From contig NZ_QLKS01000003.1 in the NCBI RefSeq assembly GCF_003350005.1, forward strand, positions 496,001 through 560,000: a DNA stretch of 64,000 nt, in the 5' to 3' direction. The stretch is from Psychrobacter proteolyticus. GTDB taxonomy: Bacteria; Pseudomonadota; Gammaproteobacteria; Pseudomonadales; Moraxellaceae. Below are positions 50,663 through 59,145 of the stretch, one piece after another. The stretch's first letter is position 1. Every line of letters begins with the position of its first letter. The notes under the pieces were generated by a model. The model searched no databases. It had not been told where the DNA came from and saw nothing but the letters and a program-made list of their open reading frames with translations. The translations under genes were made by a program, and so were the position numbers.

Positions 50663-52102
50663 TTATCCTGCCTGTAACATTAGAGCTAGGGTTTTATAAT
50701 CCTTATCAAATGCAGGATCTGCTGCTCTTAACTCATTTACTTTGTCGCAAGCGTGCATCACCGTCGTATGGTCACGTCCACCGAACGACTGACCAATTTC
50801 AGGGAAGCTATCGCCTGTTAATTCACGCGATAAAGCCATCGCTATTTGACGTGGTCTTGCAATACTACGCGTACGTTTACGTCCCATGATATCTTTGACC
50901 GTGACATCATAGTATTCAGCAACTATCTTACGAATGTTATCCATATTTACTGCCTGCACACGCATCGCAACGATGTCTTTTAGTGCGTATTGCACCATCT
51001 CAAGAGTAATCTGTGCCCCTGTTAAGTTAGCATTGGCAAACACTTGATTTAAGGCACCTTCTAAACGTCTGACATTAGACACCACATTTTGCGCAATGAA
51101 TAGCGCACATTCCTTTGGTAATACCATACCGTAGGAAGCCGCTTTTTTCTGCAGAATTTGCACTCGAGTATCAATCTCAGGAGGATCAACAGCGACTGTT
51201 AACCCCCAAGAAAACCGTGATCTAAATCGTTCATCAAATTCCGTCATTTGGGAGGGATGTCGATCAGAGGCCAAAATAAGTTGTTTATCACCACTAGTAA
51301 AATCTGCAAATAATGTTAGAAACTCATTACTACTTTTAGTCTTTCCTGCCAATACATGAATATCATCTACAATTAATAAATCTACTTTTTTTATTTTCTT
51401 TTTAAAATCTTCTATTTTATTATTTCTTAATGAATAAACTAATTGATTAATAAATTTTTCAGAAGTGAAATAATAAAAACTTTGATTATTTTTTAAATAG
51501 CGATGAGCTACAGAATGCATTAAATGCGTTTTTCCCAATCCAGAAGGACCGTATATAAATAAAGGATTGTGACGATTTTTTGATTGGCGCTTACCAAGTT
51601 CATAACAGGCCTTGTAAGCCAGATTATTGGATTTACCTGTAACAAAGGTTTCAAAAGTAAATTCGGGGTTCAGATAACTCAATGACTTTGTATCAGCAGA
51701 CTCAACTGGCTCATTATGACGCATGTTCGCGTCGATATCAGCTTTTGCGTTGTTGTGATGAATAGATTCAAATTTATGTTCGGATGGGGTAGGGGAGACC
51801 TCGTCTTCTACAAACAAAGAACCTGATTGACTGTTATCTTCTACATTGCGACCAGCATTATCAACACGTACGACGACCTCTTCAATACTACCTTGGCTGT
51901 GTTTGGTCACCAATTGCTGAATATCTTGAAGATGATTCTTCTTGATATACGTCACAAAATAATCGTTAGGAGCAAGAATGATCAAAGTTTGCGCTTCTTG
52001 ATGAGCTGACAGAGGTCTCAGCCACATAGTAAACACGTTGTCTTTGACGTTGTAACGCAAATCGTTTAGACATTTATCCCAAATATTTGCTGTGTCTATC
52101 AT
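50663..52102 (-). CDS. dnaA: Replication initiator DnaA
   Basis: Initiator ATPase of 479 residues. Domain I is at the N-terminus (WDKCLNDLRYNV, then FTMWLRPL). A Ser/Asn-rich linker spans about 80-145. The AAA+ domain has Walker A GPSGLGKTH (185-193), Walker B LLIVDDIH (242-249) and sensor regions. The DNA-binding signature is near the C-terminus (RPRQIAMALSREL, FGGRDHTTVMHA). Bases 51355-51490, encoding residues about 205-250, are far more AT-rich than the rest of the gene although the protein is ordinary. oriC lies directly upstream. Confidence 0.98.
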   Translation of the reverse strand: MIDTANIWDKCLNDLRYNVKDNVFTMWLRPLSAHQEAQTLIILAPNDYFVTYIKKNHLQDIQQLVTKHSQGSIEEVVVRVDNAGRNVEDNSQSGSLFVEDEVSPTPSEHKFESIHHNNAKADIDANMRHNEPVESADTKSLSYLNPEFTFETFVTGKSNNLAYKACYELGKRQSKNRHNPLFIYGPSGLGKTHLMHSVAHRYLKNNQSFYYFTSEKFINQLVYSLRNNKIEDFKKKIKKVDLLIVDDIHVLAGKTKSSNEFLTLFADFTSGDKQLILASDRHPSQMTEFDERFRSRFSWGLTVAVDPPEIDTRVQILQKKAASYGMVLPKECALFIAQNVVSNVRRLEGALNQVFANANLTGAQITLEMVQYALKDIVAMRVQAVNMDNIRKIVAEYYDVTVKDIMGRKRTRSIARPRQIAMALSRELTGDSFPEIGQSFGGRDHTTVMHACDKVNELRAADPAFDKDYKTLALMLQAG

Positions 52103-52620
52103 GAAAAATACTGACCTTGTAATCTGAAATAATAGTTATTTTTTAGCAATATAACTTGCTACCTAAGCCTTGATGTTACACGTAACAACTAACCAAAGAG
52201 TTTGTACTAATACCCTATATAAAGGTGTATACCAAGTAGCGCCTAATTTAACACAGATACCCTGTGGATAAAACCTTGTTTTTTGTGGACAAGGCTGTGG
52301 ACAATTTTGTGTATAACTTTTAGAAGCTAGTTATCCATATTTAACCCACAGTTTATCCACAGGATTACCCATAGCCTAGTAAATTGATAATAAAAAGAAA
52401 AATAGACTTAGCCACAGATAATCATGGTCCCAATAATAACAATACTATATTTATATTAATTAATTATTATTATAGTACTTGAGTCTAGCTGTGGATAACT
52501 TTGTAAATCATAGAATATATAACTATAAAATTTGGTTAACTAGAAATATGTTTTTAAGGAGATATTTCTATTAGGTTCGTATGAGTTATTTCTCATTTGG
52601 GGATAAAGCAAATTAGTTTA
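52103..52620. other. oriC: Chromosomal replication origin oriC
   Basis: The dnaA-rpmH spacer holds DnaA boxes in two orientations. Reverse (TGTGGATAA type): 52263-52271 perfect, 52284-52292 and 52296-52304 (TGTGGACAA), 52308-52316 (TGTGTATAA). Forward: 52331-52339 (TTATCCATA), a weak one at 52342-52350, and 52353-52361 perfect, stepping by 11 bases. A further perfect reverse box is at 52490-52498. A run of almost only A and T at about 52440-52475 is the likely unwinding element. The arrangement fits a bacterial oriC; its position agrees with gene orientation switching here. Confidence 0.9.
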
Positions 52621-52649
52621 TTGACCAAAACTATACTGAATGGTATAAT
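52621..52649 (+). promoter_or_regulatory. rpmH promoter, sigma-70 type
   Basis: TTGACC (52621-52626), 17-base spacer, TATAAT (52644-52649), a near-consensus promoter 45 bases before rpmH. Confidence 0.8.
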
Positions 52650-52693
52650 CCTCCGTTATTACGAATTTAGTCCATTATTTTGATAGGTGAGTT

Positions 52694-52828
52694 ATGAAAC
52701 GTACATTCCAACCAAGCGTGATCAAGCGTAAACGTACTCACGGTTTCCGTGCTCGTATGGCAACTAAAAAAGGCCGTCAGGTCTTAGCTCGTCGCCGCGC
52801 TAAAGGACGTCATCGCCTTACTGTATAA
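52694..52828 (+). CDS. rpmH: 50S ribosomal protein L34
   Basis: A 44-residue, strongly basic ribosomal protein, [18 protein letters not shown] at the start and [12 protein letters not shown] at the end, matching L34 over its full length. It is the first gene right of oriC, behind a near-consensus promoter. A GATAGGTGAG ribosome site precedes the ATG. A terminator lies about 100 bases after it, so some transcripts end before rnpA. Confidence 0.98.
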   Translation: MKRTFQPSVIKRKRTHGFRARMATKKGRQVLARRRAKGRHRLTV

Positions 52829-52928
52829 TCAGTAGATTGCGATAAGCATGGCTAATAGTGCTTGTTGTGTTCTTATTGTTTATAGATTGCGATAGTCAAT
52901 CATCACAACTGACACTTAGCCATATATT

Positions 52929-52956
52929 AAAAGCGCCCACATCGGCGCTTTTTTTG
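52929..52956 (+). terminator. Terminator between rpmH and rnpA
   Basis: Stem AAAGCGCC/GGCGCTTT, 6-base loop, then a T run. Confidence 0.8.
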
Positions 52957-53007
52957 TCTCTATAATTTGTTATTATTTCTTCTATCGTTATTCTACTAGG
53001 TTGTACT

Positions 53008-53379
53008 ATGTCCAATACTCTTTCAAATACACCTGCAGCTAGTTTCACTAAACAGCAACGTCTGCTTACTCCTGCAGCCTTTCGTGAGGTATTTGACGCA
53101 CCTGAGCGCAAGATTCATCAGAGTCATTTAATGGCTTTTGTGCGCACCAACGAGCATGCACAGCCGCGAGTCGGTATGGCTATTACCAAGCGTAAAGTAC
53201 CTACTGCTGTTGCTCGTAATCTAATCAAAAGATATGTGCGTGAAGAGTTCCGTACAAAAGCTTTTAAAATGGAAAATAAAGATATTGTTTTTATTGTAAA
53301 AAAATCTATTAAAGATATAGATAATAAAGAATTAAAAAATCAAATAATTAATATTATAAAAAAAATAGAAAAAAAATAA
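53008..53379 (+). CDS. rnpA: Ribonuclease P protein component
   Basis: Protein subunit of RNase P, which matures tRNA 5' ends. It has 123 residues. RLLTPAAFREVFDAP at the N-terminal side and the basic helix KRKVPTAVARNLIKRYVREEFR, written here in parts KRKVPTAVARN and LIKRYVREEFR, are the family core. The C-terminal 35 residues are Lys/Ile/Asn-rich, written almost only in A and T (from 53275). The stop is followed by one base and the ATG of yidD. Confidence 0.95.
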   Translation: MSNTLSNTPAASFTKQQRLLTPAAFREVFDAPERKIHQSHLMAFVRTNEHAQPRVGMAITKRKVPTAVARNLIKRYVREEFRTKAFKMENKDIVFIVKKSIKDIDNKELKNQIINIIKKIEKK

Positions 53380-53380
53380 A

Positions 53381-53761
53381 ATGAATATTTTTTTTAAAAG
53401 AATATTTATAAATAAAATTTTTTGTAAAATATTTTTTAATTTAATTGTTTTATATCAAAAAATAGTTAGTCCTATAATACCTGCTCGTTGTCGCTATTAT
53501 CCAACATGCTCAAATTATGGCAAACAAGCTTTAACATGGCATGGCGCCCGTAAGGGTGGTTGGTTGTTGTTAAAACGTCTTAGTAGGTGTCACCCTTTAG
53601 GTGGGCACGGTATAGACTTTGTACCCTTACCCTTAGCTTCTTATAACTATCAATACATATCTTTTACTGATGTACCAAATATTAGCACCCAGGGTCTGGG
53701 TGTCTATCGAGACAATACTAGTTATGTTTCACAGCTTAATTATTTGATGAAATTAACATAA
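53381..53761 (+). CDS. yidD: Membrane-insertion efficiency factor YidD
   Basis: Small membrane-associated protein that assists YidC. The core is clear: PARCRYYPTCSNYGKQAL and RCHPLGGHGID. At 126 residues it is longer than the usual 70-90: the N-terminus has an Ile/Phe/Lys-rich stretch in very AT-rich DNA, and the C-terminus has about 45 extra residues with no known motif. That tail contains a strong hairpin (CACCCAG/CTGGGTG at 53686-53702). It is translationally coupled to rnpA and upstream of yidC. Confidence 0.9.
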   Translation: MNIFFKRIFINKIFCKIFFNLIVLYQKIVSPIIPARCRYYPTCSNYGKQALTWHGARKGGWLLLKRLSRCHPLGGHGIDFVPLPLASYNYQYISFTDVPNISTQGLGVYRDNTSYVSQLNYLMKLT

Positions 53762-53799
53762 AGTCGATCTCTTTAGTCTCAGATAGATACTCTGTTGAG

Positions 53800-53819
53800 T
53801 TACCCACAAGTTATCCACA
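53800..53819 (+). promoter_or_regulatory. DnaA-box pair upstream of yidC
   Basis: TTACCCACA (53800-53808, one mismatch) and TTATCCACA (53811-53819, perfect), 11 bases apart in the same orientation. Confidence 0.65.
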
Positions 53820-53976
53820 CTCTTGGTATCATTTGAGACAGATTTTTAGTAAAATGATGCACATTTTATGTAAATGACTACTTATGCAGTTGCAATGTGA
53901 CAGGACAGCTGTGTAGTACAGTCATGACACATGCCCTAATTTTTCATTCCCTAATTTTTTAATCTAGGAAAGGTTT

Positions 53977-55659
53977 ATGCAAAAGATATTTCGGGTGATG
54001 ATCATCATTGCGATGCTAATTACCGCTTATCTGCTGATTTTGGCATGGCGAGATGATTATGCCGATGCTCCAGCGGTAGATGCGGTGCCAGAAACTACGA
54101 GTTCGGTAGGTGCTGACATTCCTTCTACTACTGGTGCAGCAGGTGATATCCCGGTACAGACGTTACCTGTGGATAATAGTGCTGTGACAGCGACTCCTGC
54201 GAAAAACGCTGGTCTAATCACGGTAACAACTGATCGCTATGATATAAAAATCAATCCAGAAGGTGGTGATATTGTTTATGCTGCGCTCAAGCAGTATGAC
54301 GCAACGCTCGATAGCGATAAGCCTTTCGTATTGTTAGAAAACAACAGTAACCGTGTTTATGTGGCTCAATCTGGACTTATTGGTCAGAACGGTATTGATA
54401 CAGCAGAAGGTAGAGCGACTTATAACCATACTGCTAACAGTTATGTGATGGAAGATGGACAGCAAACGTTGTCAGTGCCGCTTACTTACAAAAAAGACGG
54501 CGTGACGATTACCAAAACGTTCACTTTCACTGAAAATAAATATCCAATCGATATTAGCTATCAGATTCAAAACGCGTCTACCAATGCTTGGCAAGGTCAG
54601 ATGTTTGCGCAATTAAAGCGTGATGATAGTAAAGACCCTGGTATGTCTGATAAAGGCGCGCTGAGCATGGCGACTTATCTAGGCGGTGCTTGGGGTACAC
54701 CGGATGATCCTTATAATAAGCTGAAATTTGGTGACTTTAGTGATGGTGAGTTGACGACGACTAGCGATAAAGGCTGGGTTGGTATCGTACAGCATTACTT
54801 TGTCTCTGCTTGGACGCCTGAAAATTTCACTGGTAAATTCTTCACTCGTGAAACAGGTAGTGATTACTTTATCGGTTTTAATAGCCAGCCAGTAAACGTA
54901 GCACCAAACAAACAAGTTACTTTAAATGCAACACTGTATGCAGGTCCAAAAGTTCAGTCTGAGCTAAAAGACGTTGCGGTAGGCCTTAACAAAACAGTTG
55001 ATTATGGTCTGCTGTGGCCAATATCAAAGGTCTTGTTTGCTATCTTGGAAGGTGTGCATAAGGTTGTTGGTAACTGGGGTTGGTCAATTATTTTACTGAC
55101 TATCTTAGTAAAAATTGCCTTAATGTGGTTCTCTAATAAGAGCTATTACTCGATGGCTAAAATGCGTGCCATTGCACCAAGACTTAAAGTGCTTAAAGAA
55201 GAGCATGGCGATGATCGGATGAAAATGTCGCAAGAAATGATGGCGATATATAAAGAAGAAAAAGTCAATCCGATGGCAGGTTGTCTACCAATCTTGATGC
55301 AGATGCCTATTTTCTTAGCCTTATATTGGGTATTAGTAGAGAGTGTTGAGCTGCGTCATGCACCATGGATTTTGTGGATTCAAGATCTGTCAGCGATGGA
55401 TCCATGGTTTATCTTGCCGTTGTTAATGGGTGCATCAATGTTTGTACAGCAGCAGTTGAACCCGCAGCCAGCAGATCCGATGCAAGCAAAAGTCATGAAG
55501 TTCTTGCCGATTATCTTTACTGCATTCATGCTGTTCTTCCCAGCAGGTTTGGTTTTATATTGGACAGTCAACAACTTGTTTAGTATGACTCAGCAATATA
55601 TCGTCAATAAGAAAGTCGATGAAGAGCAGAAGCGTCGTACGGTAAAGGTGGTTGATTAA
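53977..55659 (+). CDS. yidC: Membrane protein insertase YidC
   Basis: Inserts and folds inner-membrane proteins, alone or with Sec. The 560-residue protein has an N-terminal membrane helix (residues 5-22), a large periplasmic domain (about 25-340), then the conserved core from WPISKVLFAILEGVHKVVGN with five helices. The segment VNPMAGCLPILMQMPIFLALY is the YidC/Oxa1 signature; it is given here in parts, NPMAGCLPILMQMP and IFLALYW. AGGAAAGG precedes the ATG. A DnaA-box pair lies about 160 bases upstream. Confidence 0.97.
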   Translation: MQKIFRVMIIIAMLITAYLLILAWRDDYADAPAVDAVPETTSSVGADIPSTTGAAGDIPVQTLPVDNSAVTATPAKNAGLITVTTDRYDIKINPEGGDIVYAALKQYDATLDSDKPFVLLENNSNRVYVAQSGLIGQNGIDTAEGRATYNHTANSYVMEDGQQTLSVPLTYKKDGVTITKTFTFTENKYPIDISYQIQNASTNAWQGQMFAQLKRDDSKDPGMSDKGALSMATYLGGAWGTPDDPYNKLKFGDFSDGELTTTSDKGWVGIVQHYFVSAWTPENFTGKFFTRETGSDYFIGFNSQPVNVAPNKQVTLNATLYAGPKVQSELKDVAVGLNKTVDYGLLWPISKVLFAILEGVHKVVGNWGWSIILLTILVKIALMWFSNKSYYSMAKMRAIAPRLKVLKEEHGDDRMKMSQEMMAIYKEEKVNPMAGCLPILMQMPIFLALYWVLVESVELRHAPWILWIQDLSAMDPWFILPLLMGASMFVQQQLNPQPADPMQAKVMKFLPIIFTAFMLFFPAGLVLYWTVNNLFSMTQQYIVNKKVDEEQKRRTVKVVD

Positions 55660-55681
55660 TTAGTTCTTTGTCAGAAATACA

Positions 55682-55711
55682 AAAAACCATCGCGCAAGCG
55701 GTGGTTTTTTT
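55682..55711 (+). terminator. Terminator after yidC
   Basis: Stem AAACCATCGC/GCGGTGGTTT, loop GCAA, then T run. Confidence 0.85.
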
Positions 55712-55736
55712 ATACGTGATGGACAAGTGGTAAATG

Positions 55737-55776
55737 TTATCCACAGCTTATCAACATTATCCATAGTTTATAAACA
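55737..55776 (+). promoter_or_regulatory. Four DnaA-type boxes upstream of mnmE
   Basis: TTATCCACA (55737), TTATCAACA (55748), TTATCCATA (55757), TTATAAACA (55768), all in one orientation within 40 bases. The first is perfect, the others have one or two mismatches. Confidence 0.7.
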
Positions 55777-55821
55777 TTAAAACGAAAATATATCTGATGC
55801 GGCTACCTTTCAAAGTTTGCT

Positions 55822-55850
55822 TTGTCAGTATGAGTCCAGACGTCTATAAT
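55822..55850 (+). promoter_or_regulatory. mnmE promoter
   Basis: TTGTCA (55822-55827), 17-base spacer, TATAAT (55845-55850). Transcription would start near 55857. Confidence 0.75.
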
Positions 55851-55876
55851 GGAGCTTTTAAACATTGAGAGTCATT

Positions 55877-57328
55877 GTGGATTCCTTAGAGACAGCATTA
55901 GCCGTACCTAATTCTTCTGAAAAGTCTAATACATCTGGATTGGCTACAATTGCTGCGATTGCAACGCCGCTCGGGCGAGGGGGTGTAGGTGTCATACGTC
56001 TATCAGGCAGCCGTGCTTACGATATGGCATGTGCTCTAACAGGTAAGTCTGCTTTTACGCCGCGAATGGCTAGCTTTTGTCGTTTTTATCAAGCTGATGG
56101 CACTGTCATTGATGAGGGATTGGTATTGTTCTTTAAAGGTCCGTATTCATTCACAGGTGAAGATGTGATTGAGCTGCAAGGGCATGGTGGTGTTATTTTG
56201 CAAAACCAGTTGCTTGCACGAGTTTTTGAGCTAGGTGCCAAGCAAGCGAGTGCAGGAGAGTTCTCTTATCGTGCCTTTGATAATGACAAGTTGGACTTAG
56301 TGCAGGCAGAAGCGATAGCTGATGCGATTGATGCGACCAGTACCGCCGCGGCCAGTAGTGCGATTCGCTCTCTGAGCGGTGAGTTCTCACAGAAGATTAA
56401 CCAGTTATTAGAACAGTTAATTCACCTTCGTTTACATGTTGAAGCAGCGATTGATTTCCCCGACGAAGAAGACGTCGATTTTTTGTCTGATGGCGTCATA
56501 CAAAGTAAACTTGAGCAAACGCAAGATAAGATACAACAAGTCTTAGCAACGGCAAAGCAAGGTCAGCTTTTGCGCGACGGTATCCATGTTGTGCTAGCAG
56601 GTAGGCCAAACGCAGGTAAATCTAGCTTGCTCAACCGCCTTGCAGGGCAAGAGCGTGCTATCGTGACTGATGTCGCCGGTACTACACGTGATACGCTGCA
56701 AGAGACAGTTGTGCTCAATGGTTTGACGCTACATTTGACCGATACGGCAGGCCTACGCGAGACAGAAGACACTGTGGAACGTATCGGAATTGAGCGTGCC
56801 CGTACTGCTATCACGCAGGCTGATATGCTACTAATGGTCTATGATGTGACTCGCGATGTTGAAGAGGAAAGCACACCGTTACAGCTTGCTGAACAGTTAT
56901 TTGGTGAACTACCAGAAGCTAAACGCTTACTAATCATTGCTAATAAGAGCGATCTATTGAGCGATAATGATAGAGAAGAAAGTGCTGCTATGACCCAAGC
57001 TGAGATCAAAAATAGAGGCTATCAGCAAGTTAATGTTTCATGTGAAACAGGTGTTGGTATTGATGATTTAGTCGAAGCACTATGTGAGAAAGTAGGCTTC
57101 CATCCACCAGAGAATAGCTTAATCGCTCGTACCAGACATCTCGATGCGCTTAGACGAACTGCTAATTTCTTGGCAGAAGCTCATGAGCAATTAACCGTAT
57201 TTGAAGCGGGTGAGTTGGTTGCTGATAGTTTACGTCAGGCACAGCAGAGTTTGAGTGAAATAACAGGTGAGTTCAGTGCCGATGACTTATTAGGTAAAAT
57301 ATTTGGTAGCTTTTGTATTGGTAAATAA
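55877..57328 (+). CDS. mnmE: tRNA modification GTPase MnmE
   Basis: With MnmG it adds the carboxymethylaminomethyl group to wobble uridine of tRNAs. The G domain has GRPNAGKSSLLN (G1), TDVAGTTRD (G2), DTAGL (G3) and NKSD (G4); the C-terminus is DLLGKIFGSFCIGK with the family CxGK. A TTG at 55865 is also in frame. The promoter predicts transcription starting near 55857, leaving the GGAG ahead of TTG outside the RNA, while GAGAG lies six bases before GTG 55877; GTG is preferred, giving 483 residues. A parS-like site lies in the gene at 57035. Confidence 0.95.
   Translation: MDSLETALAVPNSSEKSNTSGLATIAAIATPLGRGGVGVIRLSGSRAYDMACALTGKSAFTPRMASFCRFYQADGTVIDEGLVLFFKGPYSFTGEDVIELQGHGGVILQNQLLARVFELGAKQASAGEFSYRAFDNDKLDLVQAEAIADAIDATSTAAASSAIRSLSGEFSQKINQLLEQLIHLRLHVEAAIDFPDEEDVDFLSDGVIQSKLEQTQDKIQQVLATAKQGQLLRDGIHVVLAGRPNAGKSSLLNRLAGQERAIVTDVAGTTRDTLQETVVLNGLTLHLTDTAGLRETEDTVERIGIERARTAITQADMLLMVYDVTRDVEEESTPLQLAEQLFGELPEAKRLLIIANKSDLLSDNDREESAAMTQAEIKNRGYQQVNVSCETGVGIDDLVEALCEKVGFHPPENSLIARTRHLDALRRTANFLAEAHEQLTVFEAGELVADSLRQAQQSLSEITGEFSADDLLGKIFGSFCIGK
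57035..57048. promoter_or_regulatory. parS-like site inside mnmE
   Basis: GTTTCATGTGAAAC, one base from consensus, coding for VSCET. Confidence 0.6.
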
Positions 57329-57414
57329 CTGATAAACGGTGTTCTTTATTATTTAATGAATTAGCTATCTTGAAAACACTGCTCTTATTCTCAATCGTAA
57401 AATAAGGAAATGCT

Positions 57415-57873
57415 ATGCACTGTCCGTACTGTAATGCGTCAGAGACCAAGGTTATTGACTCACGTCTTGCTGCGGAAGGGGCACAAGTGCGTCGACGCCG
57501 TTCGTGTAACAGCTGCCAAGAACGTTTTACGACTTTTGAGATGGTAGAAGTTGTCATGCCAAGGATTATCAAATCAAGCAACAAGATTGAACCTTACGAC
57601 AATGAAAAGCTGCGCCGTTCTATTTTACTACCCTTGCAAAAGCGTCCTATCACTATCGATGAACAAGAGGCGATGATCAGTCGTATTGAAAAGCGTGTTA
57701 GGCAGATGGGTGAGCGAGAAATCAGTAGTAAAGTACTAGGTGAAATCATCATGAGTGAGCTCAAAACTTTGGATGATGTCGCTTATGTACGCTTTGCTAG
57801 CGTGTATCGCGACTTTCAAGATATCGATGCATTCCATCAAGAGATTGCCAATATTCGTCCAAATGAAAAGTAA
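57415..57873 (+). CDS. nrdR: Transcriptional repressor NrdR
   Basis: Represses ribonucleotide reductase genes in response to ATP/dATP. The 152-residue protein has an N-terminal zinc ribbon (MHCPYCNASETKVIDSRL with the second pair SCNSC) and a C-terminal ATP-cone domain (KSSNKIEPYDNEKLRRSILL). AAGGAA precedes the ATG. It lies just upstream of ribD on the same strand, the common nrdR-ribD-ribE order of gammaproteobacteria. Confidence 0.96.
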   Translation: MHCPYCNASETKVIDSRLAAEGAQVRRRRSCNSCQERFTTFEMVEVVMPRIIKSSNKIEPYDNEKLRRSILLPLQKRPITIDEQEAMISRIEKRVRQMGEREISSKVLGEIIMSELKTLDDVAYVRFASVYRDFQDIDAFHQEIANIRPNEK

Positions 57874-57968
57874 GCGAACTAAGTTGATAAATGAGTCCTA
57901 ATTGCTCATCAGCTTTCAAACCTTACTTTCTTATATAGAATTCTCAACCATTTATTAAGCCTAGCCTT

Positions 57969-59024
57969 ATGTCTATTCAAAGCCATGCTCAAGATGCACA
58001 AGACCGCTACTTTATGATGCTTGCTATCGAACAAGCAAAGCGCGGTTTGTATACTACTAGACCCAATCCTGCAGTAGGCTGTGTTATTGTTCAGGCAGGG
58101 CAGATTATTAGTCAAGGGTTTCACCCTAAAGCTGGTGAGCCACATGCAGAAGTATTTGCGCTTAAAGAAGCGGGCATACGAGCGGCAGGAGCAACTGCTT
58201 ACGTTACATTGGAGCCATGTAGTCATACGGGACGTACGCCGCCATGTGCGTTGGCGCTTGTTGACGCTAAGGTAAATCGCGTTGTGATTGCAGGTCTAGA
58301 TCCTAATCCGCAGGTCGCAGGTCGCGGTGCAAAACTATTGGAGCAAGTTGGTATTGAGGTAACAGTCGGTGTCCTAACAGAACAGGCAGAGGCACTAAAC
58401 CGTGGTTTTCTAAAAGCCATGCGTACTCAAATGCCTTATGTACGATTGAAAATAGCGACCAGTTTAGACGGCCGTACAGCGATGGCATCTGGCGAATCTA
58501 AGTGGATTACCTCGATCGCTGCTCGCGAAGATGTACAAAAACTACGAGCACAAAGTGGTGCGATTATTACAGGTAGTGAAACTGTAATAACTGATAACCC
58601 GCAGCTCAATGTGCGCTCAGAACAATTGGACGTGCCACCTGAGAAAATACCTAATCCTAAAATAGTCATACTTGATAGGCGTCAGCGTTTAAAGCACAGC
58701 CTACAGTCTGATTATCAGCTATGCCGGCATCCAGATACTATCTATTGGCATGAAGACGATTTGTCGGCGTTGTTGGCGAAACTGGTTAGTGAGCACCAGT
58801 GCTATGATGTGTTGGTGGAAGCAGGTGCTAGCGTTGCAGGTAGCTTTTTGAGTCAACAGTTGGTAGATGAGTTAATCGTTTATCAAGCACCTTGCTTACT
58901 TGGTGATGACGCTCGTCCAATGGTTGATTTTAATCCTATGTCCCTTGCTCAGCAGTTACGGTTTGATATAGAAAGTCATCAGCAGCTTGGTCCAGATCTC
59001 AAATTAACCTTATTACCTTTATAA
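57969..59024 (+). CDS. ribD: Bifunctional riboflavin deaminase/reductase RibD
   Basis: Carries out deamination and then reduction of the pyrimidine intermediate in riboflavin synthesis. It has 351 residues. The N-terminal deaminase domain has the zinc site HAEVFAL and PCSHTGRTPPC; the C-terminal reductase domain begins about residue 150 (YVRLKIATSLDGRTAMASGE) and has DVLVEAGASVAGSFL. It is followed by an unusual 433-base spacer before ribE, not the tight operon spacing found in many relatives. Confidence 0.96.
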   Translation: MSIQSHAQDAQDRYFMMLAIEQAKRGLYTTRPNPAVGCVIVQAGQIISQGFHPKAGEPHAEVFALKEAGIRAAGATAYVTLEPCSHTGRTPPCALALVDAKVNRVVIAGLDPNPQVAGRGAKLLEQVGIEVTVGVLTEQAEALNRGFLKAMRTQMPYVRLKIATSLDGRTAMASGESKWITSIAAREDVQKLRAQSGAIITGSETVITDNPQLNVRSEQLDVPPEKIPNPKIVILDRRQRLKHSLQSDYQLCRHPDTIYWHEDDLSALLAKLVSEHQCYDVLVEAGASVAGSFLSQQLVDELIVYQAPCLLGDDARPMVDFNPMSLAQQLRFDIESHQQLGPDLKLTLLPL

Positions 59025-59104
59025 ATATTTTCCGTATTGGTTAGTTCGTCCATGAGTTCTGATAATAAGCCCAAAATGTGGATAAATTAGTTATTGGTTT
59101 ACGT

Positions 59105-59118
59105 GTTTCACATGGAAC
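59105..59118. promoter_or_regulatory. Weak parS-like site
   Basis: GTTTCACATGGAAC, two differences from consensus, 27 bases from a better site. Confidence 0.4.
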
Positions 59119-59131
59119 TGTGCATAACTTT

Positions 59132-59145
59132 GTTTCACATGAAAC
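59132..59145. promoter_or_regulatory. parS-like site
   Basis: GTTTCACATGAAAC within TGTTTCACATGAAACA, one base from consensus. Confidence 0.65.
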
